Source: Pelagibius sp040217155 (GTDB lineage: Bacteria > Pseudomonadota > Alphaproteobacteria > Kiloniellales > Kiloniellaceae). Taken from it: DNA of 64,000 nt. The notes beneath the pieces are model-generated. The model saw nothing but the letters and a program-made list of their open reading frames with translations. It was not told where the DNA came from and searched no databases. The stretch is from positions 1 to 64,000 of the forward strand of contig JAVJNS010000005.1 of the NCBI GenBank assembly GCA_040217155.1, given 5' to 3'. The first letter of the stretch is position 1; each line of letters begins with the position of its first letter. Shown piece after piece: positions 54,016 to 62,535 of this stretch. Position numbers and translations under genes: made by a program.

Positions 54016-54828
54016 ATGAGGATCAAGGCCGGTTTCACCCTGGGCTACGATTGCCCGCAGCCGACGCCGATGCTGCTGACGCTCAAGGTCCACCCGTCGC
54101 GCAGCCCCGATCTTTTCACCGGCGACGGCCTGACCTTCGACCCGCCGCTCGCCGCGGCCGACTATACCGACAGCTTCGGCAATACCTGCACGCGCATCGT
54201 GGCGCCGGCCGGCGTCACCACCATCTCCTCGAACTTCGAGATCCACGACAGCGGCGAAGCCGACGAGGTTCCCGAGGGAGCCGAACAGCACGAGATCATG
54301 GATCTGCCCGACGAGGTGCTGCTCTATCTGCTCGGCAGCCGCTACTGCGACACCGACCGCCTGGCGAACTTCGCCGGCTCGCTGTTCAACGATGCGCCGC
54401 CGGGCTGGACCCGCGTGCAGGCGATCTGCGACTACGTGCACCAGCACATCGTCTTCAACTACATGAAGGCGGATTCCTGGCGCACGGCCTACGGCGGCTA
54501 CAGCGAGCGCACAGGCGTCTGCCGCGACTTCGCGCACCTCGCCATCACCCTGTGCCGCTGCATGAACATCCCGGCGCGCTACTGCACCGGCTACCTCGGC
54601 GAGATCGGCGTGCCGTGGGACGGTGAGCCGATGGACTTCAGCGCCTGGTTCGAGGTCTATCTCGGCGGGCGCTGGCATACCGCGGATGCGCGCCACAACA
54701 AGCCGCGCGTCGGGCGCGTCCTCATGGCGCGCGGCCGCGACGCCACCGACGTGGCGCTGGCCACCATCTTCGGCCCTGCCCTGATCGCCGGCTTCGAGGT
54801 GGTCACGGAAGAGGTGGCGGAAGCCTGA
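54016..54828 (+). CDS. Transglutaminase-like cysteine peptidase-fold protein
   Basis: A 270-residue protein with a transglutaminase core at ~130-230. Cys169 lies in RTGVCRDFAH, and the third-residue Asp is in WHTADARHN. The usual catalytic His before AWFEV is Ser209 here (MDFSAWFEV); His221 or His227 nearby may substitute. No signal peptide is visible. It is divergent from hmgA across 324 bp. Such stand-alone proteins are common in alphaproteobacteria with no settled role. Confidence 0.75.
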   Translation: MRIKAGFTLGYDCPQPTPMLLTLKVHPSRSPDLFTGDGLTFDPPLAAADYTDSFGNTCTRIVAPAGVTTISSNFEIHDSGEADEVPEGAEQHEIMDLPDEVLLYLLGSRYCDTDRLANFAGSLFNDAPPGWTRVQAICDYVHQHIVFNYMKADSWRTAYGGYSERTGVCRDFAHLAITLCRCMNIPARYCTGYLGEIGVPWDGEPMDFSAWFEVYLGGRWHTADARHNKPRVGRVLMARGRDATDVALATIFGPALIAGFEVVTEEVAEA

Positions 54829-54889
54829 CCTCCCACTCCGACACCCCAACTGACGACACCCTAAAGCCGACAAGCGGAGAAGGCATTGG

Positions 54890-54912
54890 GTCCCGGCACC
54901 AAGTGCCGGGAC
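54890..54912. repeat. 10-bp stem REP-like hairpin
   Basis: GTCCCGGCAC (54890-54899) and GTGCCGGGAC (54903-54912) form a perfect stem with a 3-nt loop, followed by GACGACAG, without a T-run. Elements of this kind are often dispersed in alphaproteobacterial genomes. It is between two convergent genes. Confidence 0.6.
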
Positions 54913-54940
54913 GACAGACCCGATATCGCGCCGGGTGCGC

Positions 54941-55639
54941 CTACACCCCCAGATAGCGATCCTGCAGGGCCGCGTCACCGGCCAGTTCCGCCGCGCTGCC
55001 GGTCCACACCGAGGCGCCCTTTTCTAAAATCACGCAGGCGTCGGCGAGCGGCAGCAGGTCCTTCAGGTTCTTGTCGACCAACAGGATCGACTGGCCGCGG
55101 CGCTTCACGTCGCAGATCGCCGCCCAGATCTCGCGGCGGATGACCGGCGCCAGTCCTTCGGTGGCCTCGTCGAGGATCAACAGGCGCGGGTTGGTCATCA
55201 GGGCGCGGCCGAAGGCCAGCATCTGCTGCTCGCCGCCGGACAGCGTGCGGGCGATCTGGTTCGCGCGCTCGCCGAGACGCGGAAACAGCGCCGCCACGCT
55301 GTCCAGATCCCACCCCTCCCCGCGCGCGGTGGCGACCAGGTTCTCGCGCACCGTCAGGTTGGCAAAGCAGCGTCGGCCCTCCGGCACCAGGCCGATGCCC
55401 AGGCGCGCGACGCGGAAGGCCGGCAGGCGGCGGATGTCGCGATCCCGGAACCGGATGTTTCCGCCGCTGGCCGGCGTCAGGCCGCAGATCGAACGGATGG
55501 TGGTGGTCTTGCCCATGCCGTTGCGGCCGAGCAGCGCCACCATCCGCCCCTCGCCCACTTCGAGATCGACGCCGAAGAGCGCCTGCGAGGGGCCGTAGAA
55601 GGTTTCCAGACCGGCGACTTCCAGCATGACTTCCTGCAC
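54941..55639 (-). CDS. livF: Branched-chain amino-acid ABC transporter ATPase (LivF)
   Basis: A 232-residue ATPase. Walker A is GRNGMGKTT, signature LSGGEQQMLAFGRAL, Walker B LLILDEATEGLAP. LivF-type length and AGLETFYGPSQALFGVDLEV opening match the family. It starts with GTG at 55639, overlapping the livG stop by one base, or with ATG four codons later. Last gene of livHMGF. Confidence 0.92.
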   Translation of the reverse strand: MQEVMLEVAGLETFYGPSQALFGVDLEVGEGRMVALLGRNGMGKTTTIRSICGLTPASGGNIRFRDRDIRRLPAFRVARLGIGLVPEGRRCFANLTVRENLVATARGEGWDLDSVAALFPRLGERANQIARTLSGGEQQMLAFGRALMTNPRLLILDEATEGLAPVIRREIWAAICDVKRRGQSILLVDKNLKDLLPLADACVILEKGASVWTGSAAELAGDAALQDRYLGV

Positions 55640-56412
55640 TACGCTCCTCCCGCCTTCTCGTCGTGCAGGTGATCGCCGAGATAGGCCGCGCGCACTGGCG
55701 CTGAGGCGCGGATCTCGTCGGGGCGGCCGCTGGCGATGATGCGGCCGTAGACCAGCACCGAGATGCGGTCGGCCAGGGCGAAGACCGCGTCCATGTCGTG
55801 CTCGACCAGCAGCATGCCGACCTCCGCCTTCAGACGCGCCAGGAAGGCGGTGAGTTCGCGGGTGCCCTCCGGGCCGAGGCCGGCCATGGGTTCGTCGAGC
55901 AGCAGCAGCCTCGGCCGCAGCGCCAGCGCCAAAGCGACTTCCAGCAGGCGCCGCTCGCCGTGGGAGAGGACGCTGACCGGCTGCTCGGCGCGGGCCGAGA
56001 GGCCGACCCGGTCGAGTACGCCGAGCGCCGCGCTGCGCAGCGCCTGGTCGCGGCGCACCGGCGCCCAGAAGCCGAGCGCGCCGCTCTGGCGCGCCTGCAC
56101 CGCCAGCATGACATTGCGCAGCACCGAGAACTCCCAGGCCAGGGAAGAGACCTGGAAGGTGCGCCCGAGCCCGCGCCGCGCGCGCGCCGCCACCGACAAG
56201 CCGGTGATCTCCGCGCCCAGCAGCGTGACGCGCCCGGCATCCGGCTTGAGGCCGCCGGCGACCTGGGAGATCAGAGTCGACTTGCCGGCGCCGTTGGGGC
56301 CGATGAGGGCATGGATCTCGCCGGGCCTGACCGTCAGGTCGACGCCGTCGGTCGCCTTCAGCGCGCCGAAGGCCTTGTGCAATCCGGTCAGTTCCAGCAG
56401 CGCGTCAGTCAT
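55639..56412 (-). CDS. livG: Branched-chain amino-acid ABC transporter ATPase (LivG)
   Basis: A 257-residue ATPase with Walker A GPNGAGKST, the long LivG-type insertion before the signature, SHGERRLLEVALALA and Walker B LLLLDEPMAGLGP. The signature is SHGE rather than the usual SGGQ, as in several LivG proteins. It overlaps livM by 8 bp. Confidence 0.92.
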   Translation of the reverse strand: MTDALLELTGLHKAFGALKATDGVDLTVRPGEIHALIGPNGAGKSTLISQVAGGLKPDAGRVTLLGAEITGLSVAARARRGLGRTFQVSSLAWEFSVLRNVMLAVQARQSGALGFWAPVRRDQALRSAALGVLDRVGLSARAEQPVSVLSHGERRLLEVALALALRPRLLLLDEPMAGLGPEGTRELTAFLARLKAEVGMLLVEHDMDAVFALADRISVLVYGRIIASGRPDEIRASAPVRAAYLGDHLHDEKAGGA

Positions 56413-57394
56413 GGCGTGCCCTGCCCGCCAGCAGGCCGACGATCCCGCCGCGCGCGAAGAGCACCACGGCCAGGAGGATGAGGCCGAGCACCAGCTGCCA
56501 GCGGTCGGTCCAGCCGCCGATGAAGCTTTCCAGCAGGATGAACAGCGCCGCCCCGGCGACCGGCCCGAACAGCCGGCCGACGCCGCCGAGGATGACGAAA
56601 ATGATGATCTCGCCGGAGCGCTGCCAGGACAGCATGGCCGGGCTGACGAAGCCGTTCAGCTCGGCGAAGAGCGCGCCGGCGAGGCCGGTCATCATGGCCG
56701 AGATCGTGAAGCCGGTGAGCTTCACCGGAAAGGGTGCGATGCCGAGCGTGGCGAGGCGCTCCGGGTTCATGCGCGCGCAGAGCAGCGCCGCGCCGAAGCG
56801 CGAGCCCACCAGGCGGTGCGTGACGAGGAGCGCCAGCAGCAGCAGGGCATAGCAGACCAGAAAGAAGACCAGGGGATCGTCGGCCTCGATCCCCGGCAGT
56901 CTGCCGCGCAGGTAGATCGACAGCCCGTCCTCGCCGCCGTAGGTCGGCAGCGAGATGGCGAAGTAGTAGATCATCTGGGCGAAGGCCAGGGTGATCATGA
57001 TGAAGTAGACGCCCGAGGTGCGCAGCGAAATCGCGCCGATGGCCAGGGCCGTGACGGCGCTCACCGCCAGCGCCGCCAGCCAGATGACGATCATGTGCTC
57101 GCTGCCGCCGATCTCGAAGGGCCAGGCCACGAACGCCGAGCCTTCGAAGCCGTGCAGCGCCGCGATCCCGGCGACGTAGCCGCCGAGGCCGAAGAAAGCG
57201 GCGTGGCCGAAACTCACCATGCCGCCGCTGCCCAGCGCCAGGTTGAGCCCGACCCCGGCCAGCGCCAGGACGGCGACCCGCGTGGCCAGCCCGACATAGT
57301 AAGGCTCGTCGAGCGCCACGGCGATCAGCGGCGCCGCCAGCAGGGCCAGCGCCAGCATCGCGTTGACCAGGGTTTCTCGGGTCCGCTCAGCCAT
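56405..57394 (-). CDS. livM: Branched-chain amino-acid ABC transporter permease (LivM)
   Basis: A 329-residue permease with about nine hydrophobic helices. GSGGMVSFGHAAFFGLGGYVAG near residue 55 is the LivM signature. It overlaps livH by 8 bp upstream and livG by 8 bp downstream. Its ligand, by family, could be branched-chain amino acids, amides or urea-like compounds. Confidence 0.92.
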   Translation of the reverse strand: MAERTRETLVNAMLALALLAAPLIAVALDEPYYVGLATRVAVLALAGVGLNLALGSGGMVSFGHAAFFGLGGYVAGIAALHGFEGSAFVAWPFEIGGSEHMIVIWLAALAVSAVTALAIGAISLRTSGVYFIMITLAFAQMIYYFAISLPTYGGEDGLSIYLRGRLPGIEADDPLVFFLVCYALLLLALLVTHRLVGSRFGAALLCARMNPERLATLGIAPFPVKLTGFTISAMMTGLAGALFAELNGFVSPAMLSWQRSGEIIIFVILGGVGRLFGPVAGAALFILLESFIGGWTDRWQLVLGLILLAVVLFARGGIVGLLAGRARHD

Positions 57395-58307
57395 CGACCG
57401 GAAACAGCCCCTTGGGCCGCCAGGCCAGCACCGCGGCCATCAGCAGGTAGATCGACATGGCCGCCAGCGAGGAACCGACCGAGGTCGCCTCGGCGGGCGG
57501 CAGCAGGAGGCCGAAGAGCTGCGGCAGGAAGACCCGCCCCAGGGTGTCGGTGACGCCGACCAGCACGGCACTGACCAGGGCGCCTTTAATCGAGCCGATG
57601 CCGCCGATGACGATGACCACGAAGGCGAGGATCAGCACCGGCTCGCCCATGCCGACCTGCACCGACTGCAGGGCGCCGACGAGGCCGCCGGCGAGTCCCG
57701 CCAGGGCGGCGCCGAGGGCGAAGACGGCGGTATAGAGGCTGCGGATGTCGACGCCCAAGGCGCCGATCATCTCGCGGTCGGACTCGCCGGCGCGGATCTG
57801 CATGCCGAGACGTGTCCTGGCGATCAGCAGGTAGAGCCCCAGCGCCGTCGCCAGGCCGACGCCGATGATGGCGAGGCGGTAGGCGGGATAGCCGCCGCCG
57901 CCCGGCAGCGGCACGGCGCCGGCCAGCGCCGGCGGGACGTCGAGATAGAGCGGGCGGTCGCCGAAGACCCAGCGCGCCAGCTCCGAGAAAATCAGGATCA
58001 GCGCGAAGGTGGCCAGCACCTGGTCCAGGTGGTCACGGTCATAGAGCCGGCGGATGACGATCACCTCGACCAGCGCGCCGGCCGCCGCCGCCGCCAGGAA
58101 GCCGCCGCCGAGACCGAGCCAGAACGAGCCGGTCTGTCCGGCGATCCAGGCGCAGAAGAAGGCGCCGACCATGAACAGCGACCCATGCGCCAGGTTGATC
58201 AACCCCATGACGCCGAACACCAGGGTCAGCCCGGCGGCCATGAGGAACAGCATGACGCCGAGCTGCACGCCGTTGAGAAGTTGTTCGATCAGGAAGGCCG
58301 CGGACAA
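57387..58307 (-). CDS. livH: Branched-chain amino-acid ABC transporter permease (LivH)
   Basis: A 306-residue permease with about eight helices, ending in the usual RPKGLFPVDG. The first residues FLIEQLLNGVQLGVMLFLMAAGLTLVFGVMGLINLAHG match LivH. The only upstream start codon is TTG at 58307, with no Shine-Dalgarno; the five Us of the terminator-like hairpin end four bases before it. It opens livHMGF, 229 bp after the binding-protein gene. Confidence 0.9.
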   Translation of the reverse strand: MSAAFLIEQLLNGVQLGVMLFLMAAGLTLVFGVMGLINLAHGSLFMVGAFFCAWIAGQTGSFWLGLGGGFLAAAAAGALVEVIVIRRLYDRDHLDQVLATFALILIFSELARWVFGDRPLYLDVPPALAGAVPLPGGGGYPAYRLAIIGVGLATALGLYLLIARTRLGMQIRAGESDREMIGALGVDIRSLYTAVFALGAALAGLAGGLVGALQSVQVGMGEPVLILAFVVIVIGGIGSIKGALVSAVLVGVTDTLGRVFLPQLFGLLLPPAEATSVGSSLAAMSIYLLMAAVLAWRPKGLFPVDG

Positions 58308-58310
58308 AAG

Positions 58311-58344
58311 GAAAAAGCCCCGCTCGGTGCTAAAGCGCGGGGGC
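58311..58344 (-). terminator. Intrinsic terminator/attenuator between the binding protein and livH
   Basis: On the minus strand a GC stem (right arm GCGGGGC, complement at 58317-58323; left arm at 58337-58343) is followed at once by CTTTTTCC (58312-58316). This is a canonical Rho-independent terminator. It would end most transcripts after the binding-protein gene, giving excess binding protein over permease, and it lies against the livH start codon. Confidence 0.7.
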
Positions 58345-58536
58345 CGCGTAGAGGCCGCCCCCGGGGGAAGTGCTGGCAGGCCGGTGACAGAAGGCCTTAC
58401 GGCCCGATTGACCGCGTGCTTCGAGACGCTCGCTCAGCATGAGGCCAACCTACTCATCTTTCGGCCTCATCGCCGTCTCGAAAGATGCGCCGCGAGCGCG
58501 CGCCTATGCTTCAGCCCCTGCCAGTCGATCGGTCGG

Positions 58537-59697
58537 CTACATCTTGCAGTCGCCGACATAGGCGTTGGAGTGCTGCTTGAGGCCGATACCGACGATCTTG
58601 TTGGTCAGCACGTCGCCCTCCTTCACCACTTCGCGGACATAGATGTCCTGGATCGGGTGATGGTTGGGGGCGAACTTGAAGGGACCGCGCACCGAGGCGA
58701 AGTTGGCTTCCAGCAGGGCCGCCCGGAAAGCGTCCTTGTCGCCAACGCCGCCGGCTTTCTTCACCGCGGAGAGGATCAGGTTGGCCGCGTCGAAGCCCTG
58801 GCTGGCGTAGAGCGACGGCAGCCGCCCGTATTCCGCCTGGAAGGTGTCGACGAACGCCTTGTTGGCCGGATTGTCGATGTCCTTCGACCACTGCGAGGTG
58901 TTCTTCACGCCGAGGGCCGCGTCGCCCACGGCCCCGAGGATGCCCTGGTCGAAGGAGAAGGCCGGGCCGAAGACCGGTGTGGTCAGGCCGGACTGGGCGT
59001 ACTGCTTCATGAAGGCGATGCCCATGCCGCCGGGCAGGAAGAAGAAGACCGAGTCCGGATCGGCCTCGCGGATCTGCGCGAGCTCCGCGGCGTAGTCGGT
59101 CTGGCCGAGCTTGGTGTAGATCTCGCCCGCCACGTCGCCGGTGTAGTAACGCTTGAAGCCGGTCAGCGCGTCCTTACCCGCCGGGTAGTTCGGCGCCAGG
59201 ATGAAGGGCTTCTTGAAGCCGTTTTCCTGAACGTAGCCGCCCATGGCCTCGTGCAGGTTGTCGTTCTGCCAGGCGACGTTGAAGTAGTTCGGGTCGCAGC
59301 CCTTGCCGGCGAGGTCGGAGGGGCCGGCGTTGGGGCTGATGTAGAAGACGCCCTGCTTCACCGCCGCCGGCACCACCGCCATGGCGAGGTTCGACCAGAT
59401 GATGCCGGTCAGGATGTCCACCTTGTCGCGCTGGATGAACTTGTCGGCGATCTGCTTGGCCAAATCAGGCTTGCGGGCATCGTCCTCGACCAGCAATTCG
59501 ATGCCGCCGCCACCGGCCTGCTTCAGTGCCAGCTGGAAGCCGTCGCGCACGTCGATGCCGAGGCTGGAGCCGCCGCCGGACAGCGTGGTGATCATGCCGA
59601 CCTTCACCTCGGCGGCCCGGGTGTCTTCCGCCGAGCCCAGCCCTAAGGCCGCGCCGGCCGCCAGACCGATGGCCAGCGCCTTGATTCCGTTCCTCAT
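58537..59697 (-). CDS. Branched-chain amino-acid-type ABC binding protein (LivK family)
   Basis: A 386-residue type I periplasmic binding protein. The signal peptide is IKALAIGLAAGAALGLGSAEDTRA. Mature VKVGMITTLSGGGSSLGIDVRDGFQLALKQAGG is the standard Peripla_BP_6 start. GGAGAG upstream supports the ATG. It is first of the transporter unit and separated from livH by a terminator. Ligand specificity in this family ranges over amino acids, amides and aromatic acids, so it is open. Confidence 0.9.
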   Translation of the reverse strand: MRNGIKALAIGLAAGAALGLGSAEDTRAAEVKVGMITTLSGGGSSLGIDVRDGFQLALKQAGGGGIELLVEDDARKPDLAKQIADKFIQRDKVDILTGIIWSNLAMAVVPAAVKQGVFYISPNAGPSDLAGKGCDPNYFNVAWQNDNLHEAMGGYVQENGFKKPFILAPNYPAGKDALTGFKRYYTGDVAGEIYTKLGQTDYAAELAQIREADPDSVFFFLPGGMGIAFMKQYAQSGLTTPVFGPAFSFDQGILGAVGDAALGVKNTSQWSKDIDNPANKAFVDTFQAEYGRLPSLYASQGFDAANLILSAVKKAGGVGDKDAFRAALLEANFASVRGPFKFAPNHHPIQDIYVREVVKEGDVLTNKIVGIGLKQHSNAYVGDCKM

Positions 59698-59955
59698 TTA
59701 ATCTCTCCGATTCTCCCCGCAAGGCGCTGTGCGCCCTAATTAGTGCGGCGCCTTCGGGCGCCTTGTGATGGTGCCCGGGACACTGCCCCGGCCCCAAGGA
59801 TATACCGCGTTCGGACGGCTTCCGCCATAGGGCCGGACCGCCAGCCGGGTCTTGCCTGGTTCCCTTTTCGGCCTCGACCCGGGCGCGCGAAACCCTACAA
59901 TCTCCGGGCAAGCCAATCGGCAAGGCGCATCACTGCAACATCCGGGAGACTGTCC

Positions 59956-60336
59956 GTGGACAAGGAGCGTTTCGAACTGGGCCTCAAGCAGCGCAAATCG
60001 ACTCTGGGCGCGGAGTACGTCTCCAAGGCCCTGGACAACGCCGACGATTTCAGCCGCCCCTTCCAGGAAGCCATGACCGAGTGGTGCTGGGGTTTCGGCT
60101 GGGGCGACCCGGCCATCGAGCCCAAGACGCGCAGCCTGATGAATCTCACCATGATCGGCGCGCTCGGCAAGATGCACGAGTGGGAGACCCACTGCCGCGG
60201 CGCGCTGAACAACGGCTGCAGCAAGGAGGAAATCCGCGCCGCGGTCCACGTCATCGGCATCTACTGCGGCGTGCCCCAGGCCATGGAGTGCTTTCGCGTT
60301 GCCCGCAAGGTGTTGGAAGAAGCGGGAGAGCTATAA
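59956..60336 (+). CDS. Carboxymuconolactone decarboxylase family protein
   Basis: A 126-residue AhpD-fold protein starting with GTG 59956 (GGGAG at 59944-59948, 7-nt spacing). Sequence blocks WGDPAIEPKTRSLMNLTMIGAL, HWETHCRGALNNG-like and EEIRAAVHVIGIYCGVPQAMECFRVA match gamma-carboxymuconolactone decarboxylases, which act in the beta-ketoadipate pathway. The CxxC of AhpD is absent, favouring decarboxylase over peroxidase. No other protocatechuate genes are nearby. Confidence 0.8.
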   Translation: MDKERFELGLKQRKSTLGAEYVSKALDNADDFSRPFQEAMTEWCWGFGWGDPAIEPKTRSLMNLTMIGALGKMHEWETHCRGALNNGCSKEEIRAAVHVIGIYCGVPQAMECFRVARKVLEEAGEL

Positions 60337-60459
60337 GGGGTACCGTCGTACTCCTCTCGCGGCTGCGACATTTGCATGTCCCCTGCAGGAAAGGCCGGAC
60401 AGGGGCACTGGAGCATGGGATCGCATCGCGGCCCAACCCCTCACCATCCGGCACGCCAG

Positions 60460-61578
60460 CTATGCCGCACCGCGCAAACGGCCCGGCGCCAGCGCGGCGA
60501 CCACGTCGGCCGGCAGCACCGCGCTGCCGCCCTCACCGCGCAGCAAGGCGCCGGCGAGGCGCGACAGCGCCGGAGCGGTCTGGATGCCGTAGCCGCCCTG
60601 CCCGGCCAGCCAGAAGAAGCCATCCATAACGGCATCGAAGCCGACCACCGGCGTGCGGTCCGGCGCGAAGGTGCGCAGGCCCGCCCAACTGCGCTCGACC
60701 CGCGTCACCGGCGTGGTGACGGCCTGAGCGTAGCGGTCGAGGCCCTCGGCCAGCACCATGTCGTCGGCCCAGGCGTCGTGCGGCTCGACCGGATCCTCGT
60801 CGGCCGGCGACACCATCAGCTTGCCCGCCTCAGGCTTGGCGTACCAGGTCTCCGACATCGAGCAGACGGCGGGCCAGCCGGTCACATCGTGACCCTCCGG
60901 CGCCGGCAGGATGGCGGCCGAGCGGCGCAGCGGCGTCAGGCCCAGAGGGTCAACGCCGGCCAGTTGCGCCACCGTATCGGCCCAGGCCCCGGCGGCGTTG
61001 ACCAGCAGCGGCGCGGCAAAGGAACCGGACTCCGTCTCGACTTCCCAGGTTCCATTTTTCCACGCGATGGCCCGCGCGCGTGCCTTGGCAACCAGCTTGC
61101 CGCCGTGACGGCGCAGCAGGCGGAGATAGCCCTGTAGCAGGCGGTCGACGTCGATGTCGGCGGCGGCGCTTTCGTAAACCGCCCGCACGATCGGCTCGCG
61201 GCGCAGCGTCGGAAACAGCGCCACCGCCTCATCGGGCGTGATCTCCTCGGCGCCTTTCACTTCTGACATGTGTTTTTCGAAGTGCGCTTCCTCCGCCGCC
61301 GTGGCAATGAGCATCTCGCCGCGCGGCGAAAGTAGAGAAGACTCGGCCAAATCGTCCGGCGGGTTGGCCAGTTCGGCATGGCTCGCCGCATTGGCGGCGC
61401 GGATCGGCGCATTGCCGTAGGTGGCGATGAAGATCGCCGCCGAGCGCCCGGTCGCGTGATAGCCGGGCGCTTCCTCCGCCTCCAGCACCACCACCTTGGC
61501 ATCGGGCGCCACGCGCGCGGCGGCGCCGATCCCGGCCATGCCGCCGCCGATGACGAGAACGTCGGCGGTTTCGGTCAT
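60460..61578 (-). CDS. FAD-dependent amino-acid oxidase (DadA/glycine-oxidase family)
   Basis: A 372-residue flavoenzyme. The FAD motif VIGGGMAGIGAA begins near residue 9 and EAEEAPGYHATGRS follows, typical of DAO-family oxidases. The C-terminal block WAGLRTFAPDRTPVVGFD and GQGGYGIQTAPALS is the second FAD/substrate region. It deaminates or demethylates small amines with oxygen or a membrane acceptor; the exact amine is not clear. It is alone on its strand, beside unrelated genes. Confidence 0.85.
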   Translation of the reverse strand: MTETADVLVIGGGMAGIGAAARVAPDAKVVVLEAEEAPGYHATGRSAAIFIATYGNAPIRAANAASHAELANPPDDLAESSLLSPRGEMLIATAAEEAHFEKHMSEVKGAEEITPDEAVALFPTLRREPIVRAVYESAAADIDVDRLLQGYLRLLRRHGGKLVAKARARAIAWKNGTWEVETESGSFAAPLLVNAAGAWADTVAQLAGVDPLGLTPLRRSAAILPAPEGHDVTGWPAVCSMSETWYAKPEAGKLMVSPADEDPVEPHDAWADDMVLAEGLDRYAQAVTTPVTRVERSWAGLRTFAPDRTPVVGFDAVMDGFFWLAGQGGYGIQTAPALSRLAGALLRGEGGSAVLPADVVAALAPGRLRGAA

Positions 61579-61799
61579 GCTGCCGGCCTCCGCGCGGCCC
61601 CGCGAACCCCAACTCTGCCATGGGAAACGGACGTGGATATCGACGGCGCGCGATCAAAACGCATGGGAGACTCCCTTGGTGAAGAAGTTTCCCAACCTGC
61701 CAGAAACGGGCAGCCGCTTCGACCAACAATGCGGGGGCCGACGCTCCTGGGCGAAGGATGCCGTTTCTGACAGGTTGTTCACCGAGCTTGCCGGTGAAC

Positions 61800-62414
61800 C
61801 TACCGGCTTAGGGCCGGATAGCCCTCGACGTAGACCCAGTCGCTGTCCCGGGCCGGTTCGTGGCAGGCGATGCACGCAGCCTTGAAATCTTCGGTCTGCG
61901 TGGTCGTCGGATCGGCGGCGTCGAAGTAGGCCCAGCCCCAGCCCTCGCCCCACAACGGGCTGGCGTCGAAGCGGCCCGACGAGTCTTTGACCATGACGAA
62001 CCAGCCGCTGCGTTCGGCGGCGCGGGAGACCCGACCGGTGGTCATGTCCTCGGTGATCGTGCCGAAGAGTTCCTTCACCAGCACACTGCCGTCCGGAAAG
62101 ACGCCGTCACGGCGATAGGCCTCGATGACGCCGGGTTGGGCATAGACGACGTGGAACTCGGCGGCGCCGCCGCCGTCCTCCGCGCCGGCGATGGACCAAC
62201 TGCCGAGCAGGCGCCAGTCGGCGCGGTAGTCGATGGCGGGCACGCGGATGTTGCCCTCGGCGTCGACAGCCGCGGCGTAGCCGGCGAGGTAACCTGCTGC
62301 GCCGCTATTTTGACTGTTGCCCTGTGCCACGTCCCAGGTGGCGGTGCCGAACACTGCGACGGCGAGTGTCAGCGGAAGCGCCGTGGTCCTGATCGAAAAT
62401 CTGCGCATTTTCAT
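61800..62414 (-). CDS. Cytochrome P460-family c-type haem protein
   Basis: About 204 residues from ATG 62414 (or 62408), chosen because GGAAAGG lies just upstream and a signal peptide (TTALPLTLAVAVFGTATWDVAQG) follows. A single C-terminal CIACH haem-c motif and the P460-type body (VYAQPGVIEAYRRDGVFPDGSVLVKEL) are present. The family includes hydroxylamine-oxidising cytochrome P460 and cytochrome c-prime-beta, which bind NO. The diagnostic cross-linking Lys cannot be placed with confidence. It is divergent from a LysR gene. Confidence 0.8.
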   Translation of the reverse strand: MKMRRFSIRTTALPLTLAVAVFGTATWDVAQGNSQNSGAAGYLAGYAAAVDAEGNIRVPAIDYRADWRLLGSWSIAGAEDGGGAAEFHVVYAQPGVIEAYRRDGVFPDGSVLVKELFGTITEDMTTGRVSRAAERSGWFVMVKDSSGRFDASPLWGEGWGWAYFDAADPTTTQTEDFKAACIACHEPARDSDWVYVEGYPALSR

Positions 62415-62535
62415 GCCTTTCCAAGCTGTTTCGAAGAAAACACTTGGACTGAACCTGTGTTTGGTACCCCGTCCTTGCAAATATAAGTTTCTCACTTATT
62501 TATAACCAATAGTTATTTATTGGAGAGACCTTGAG

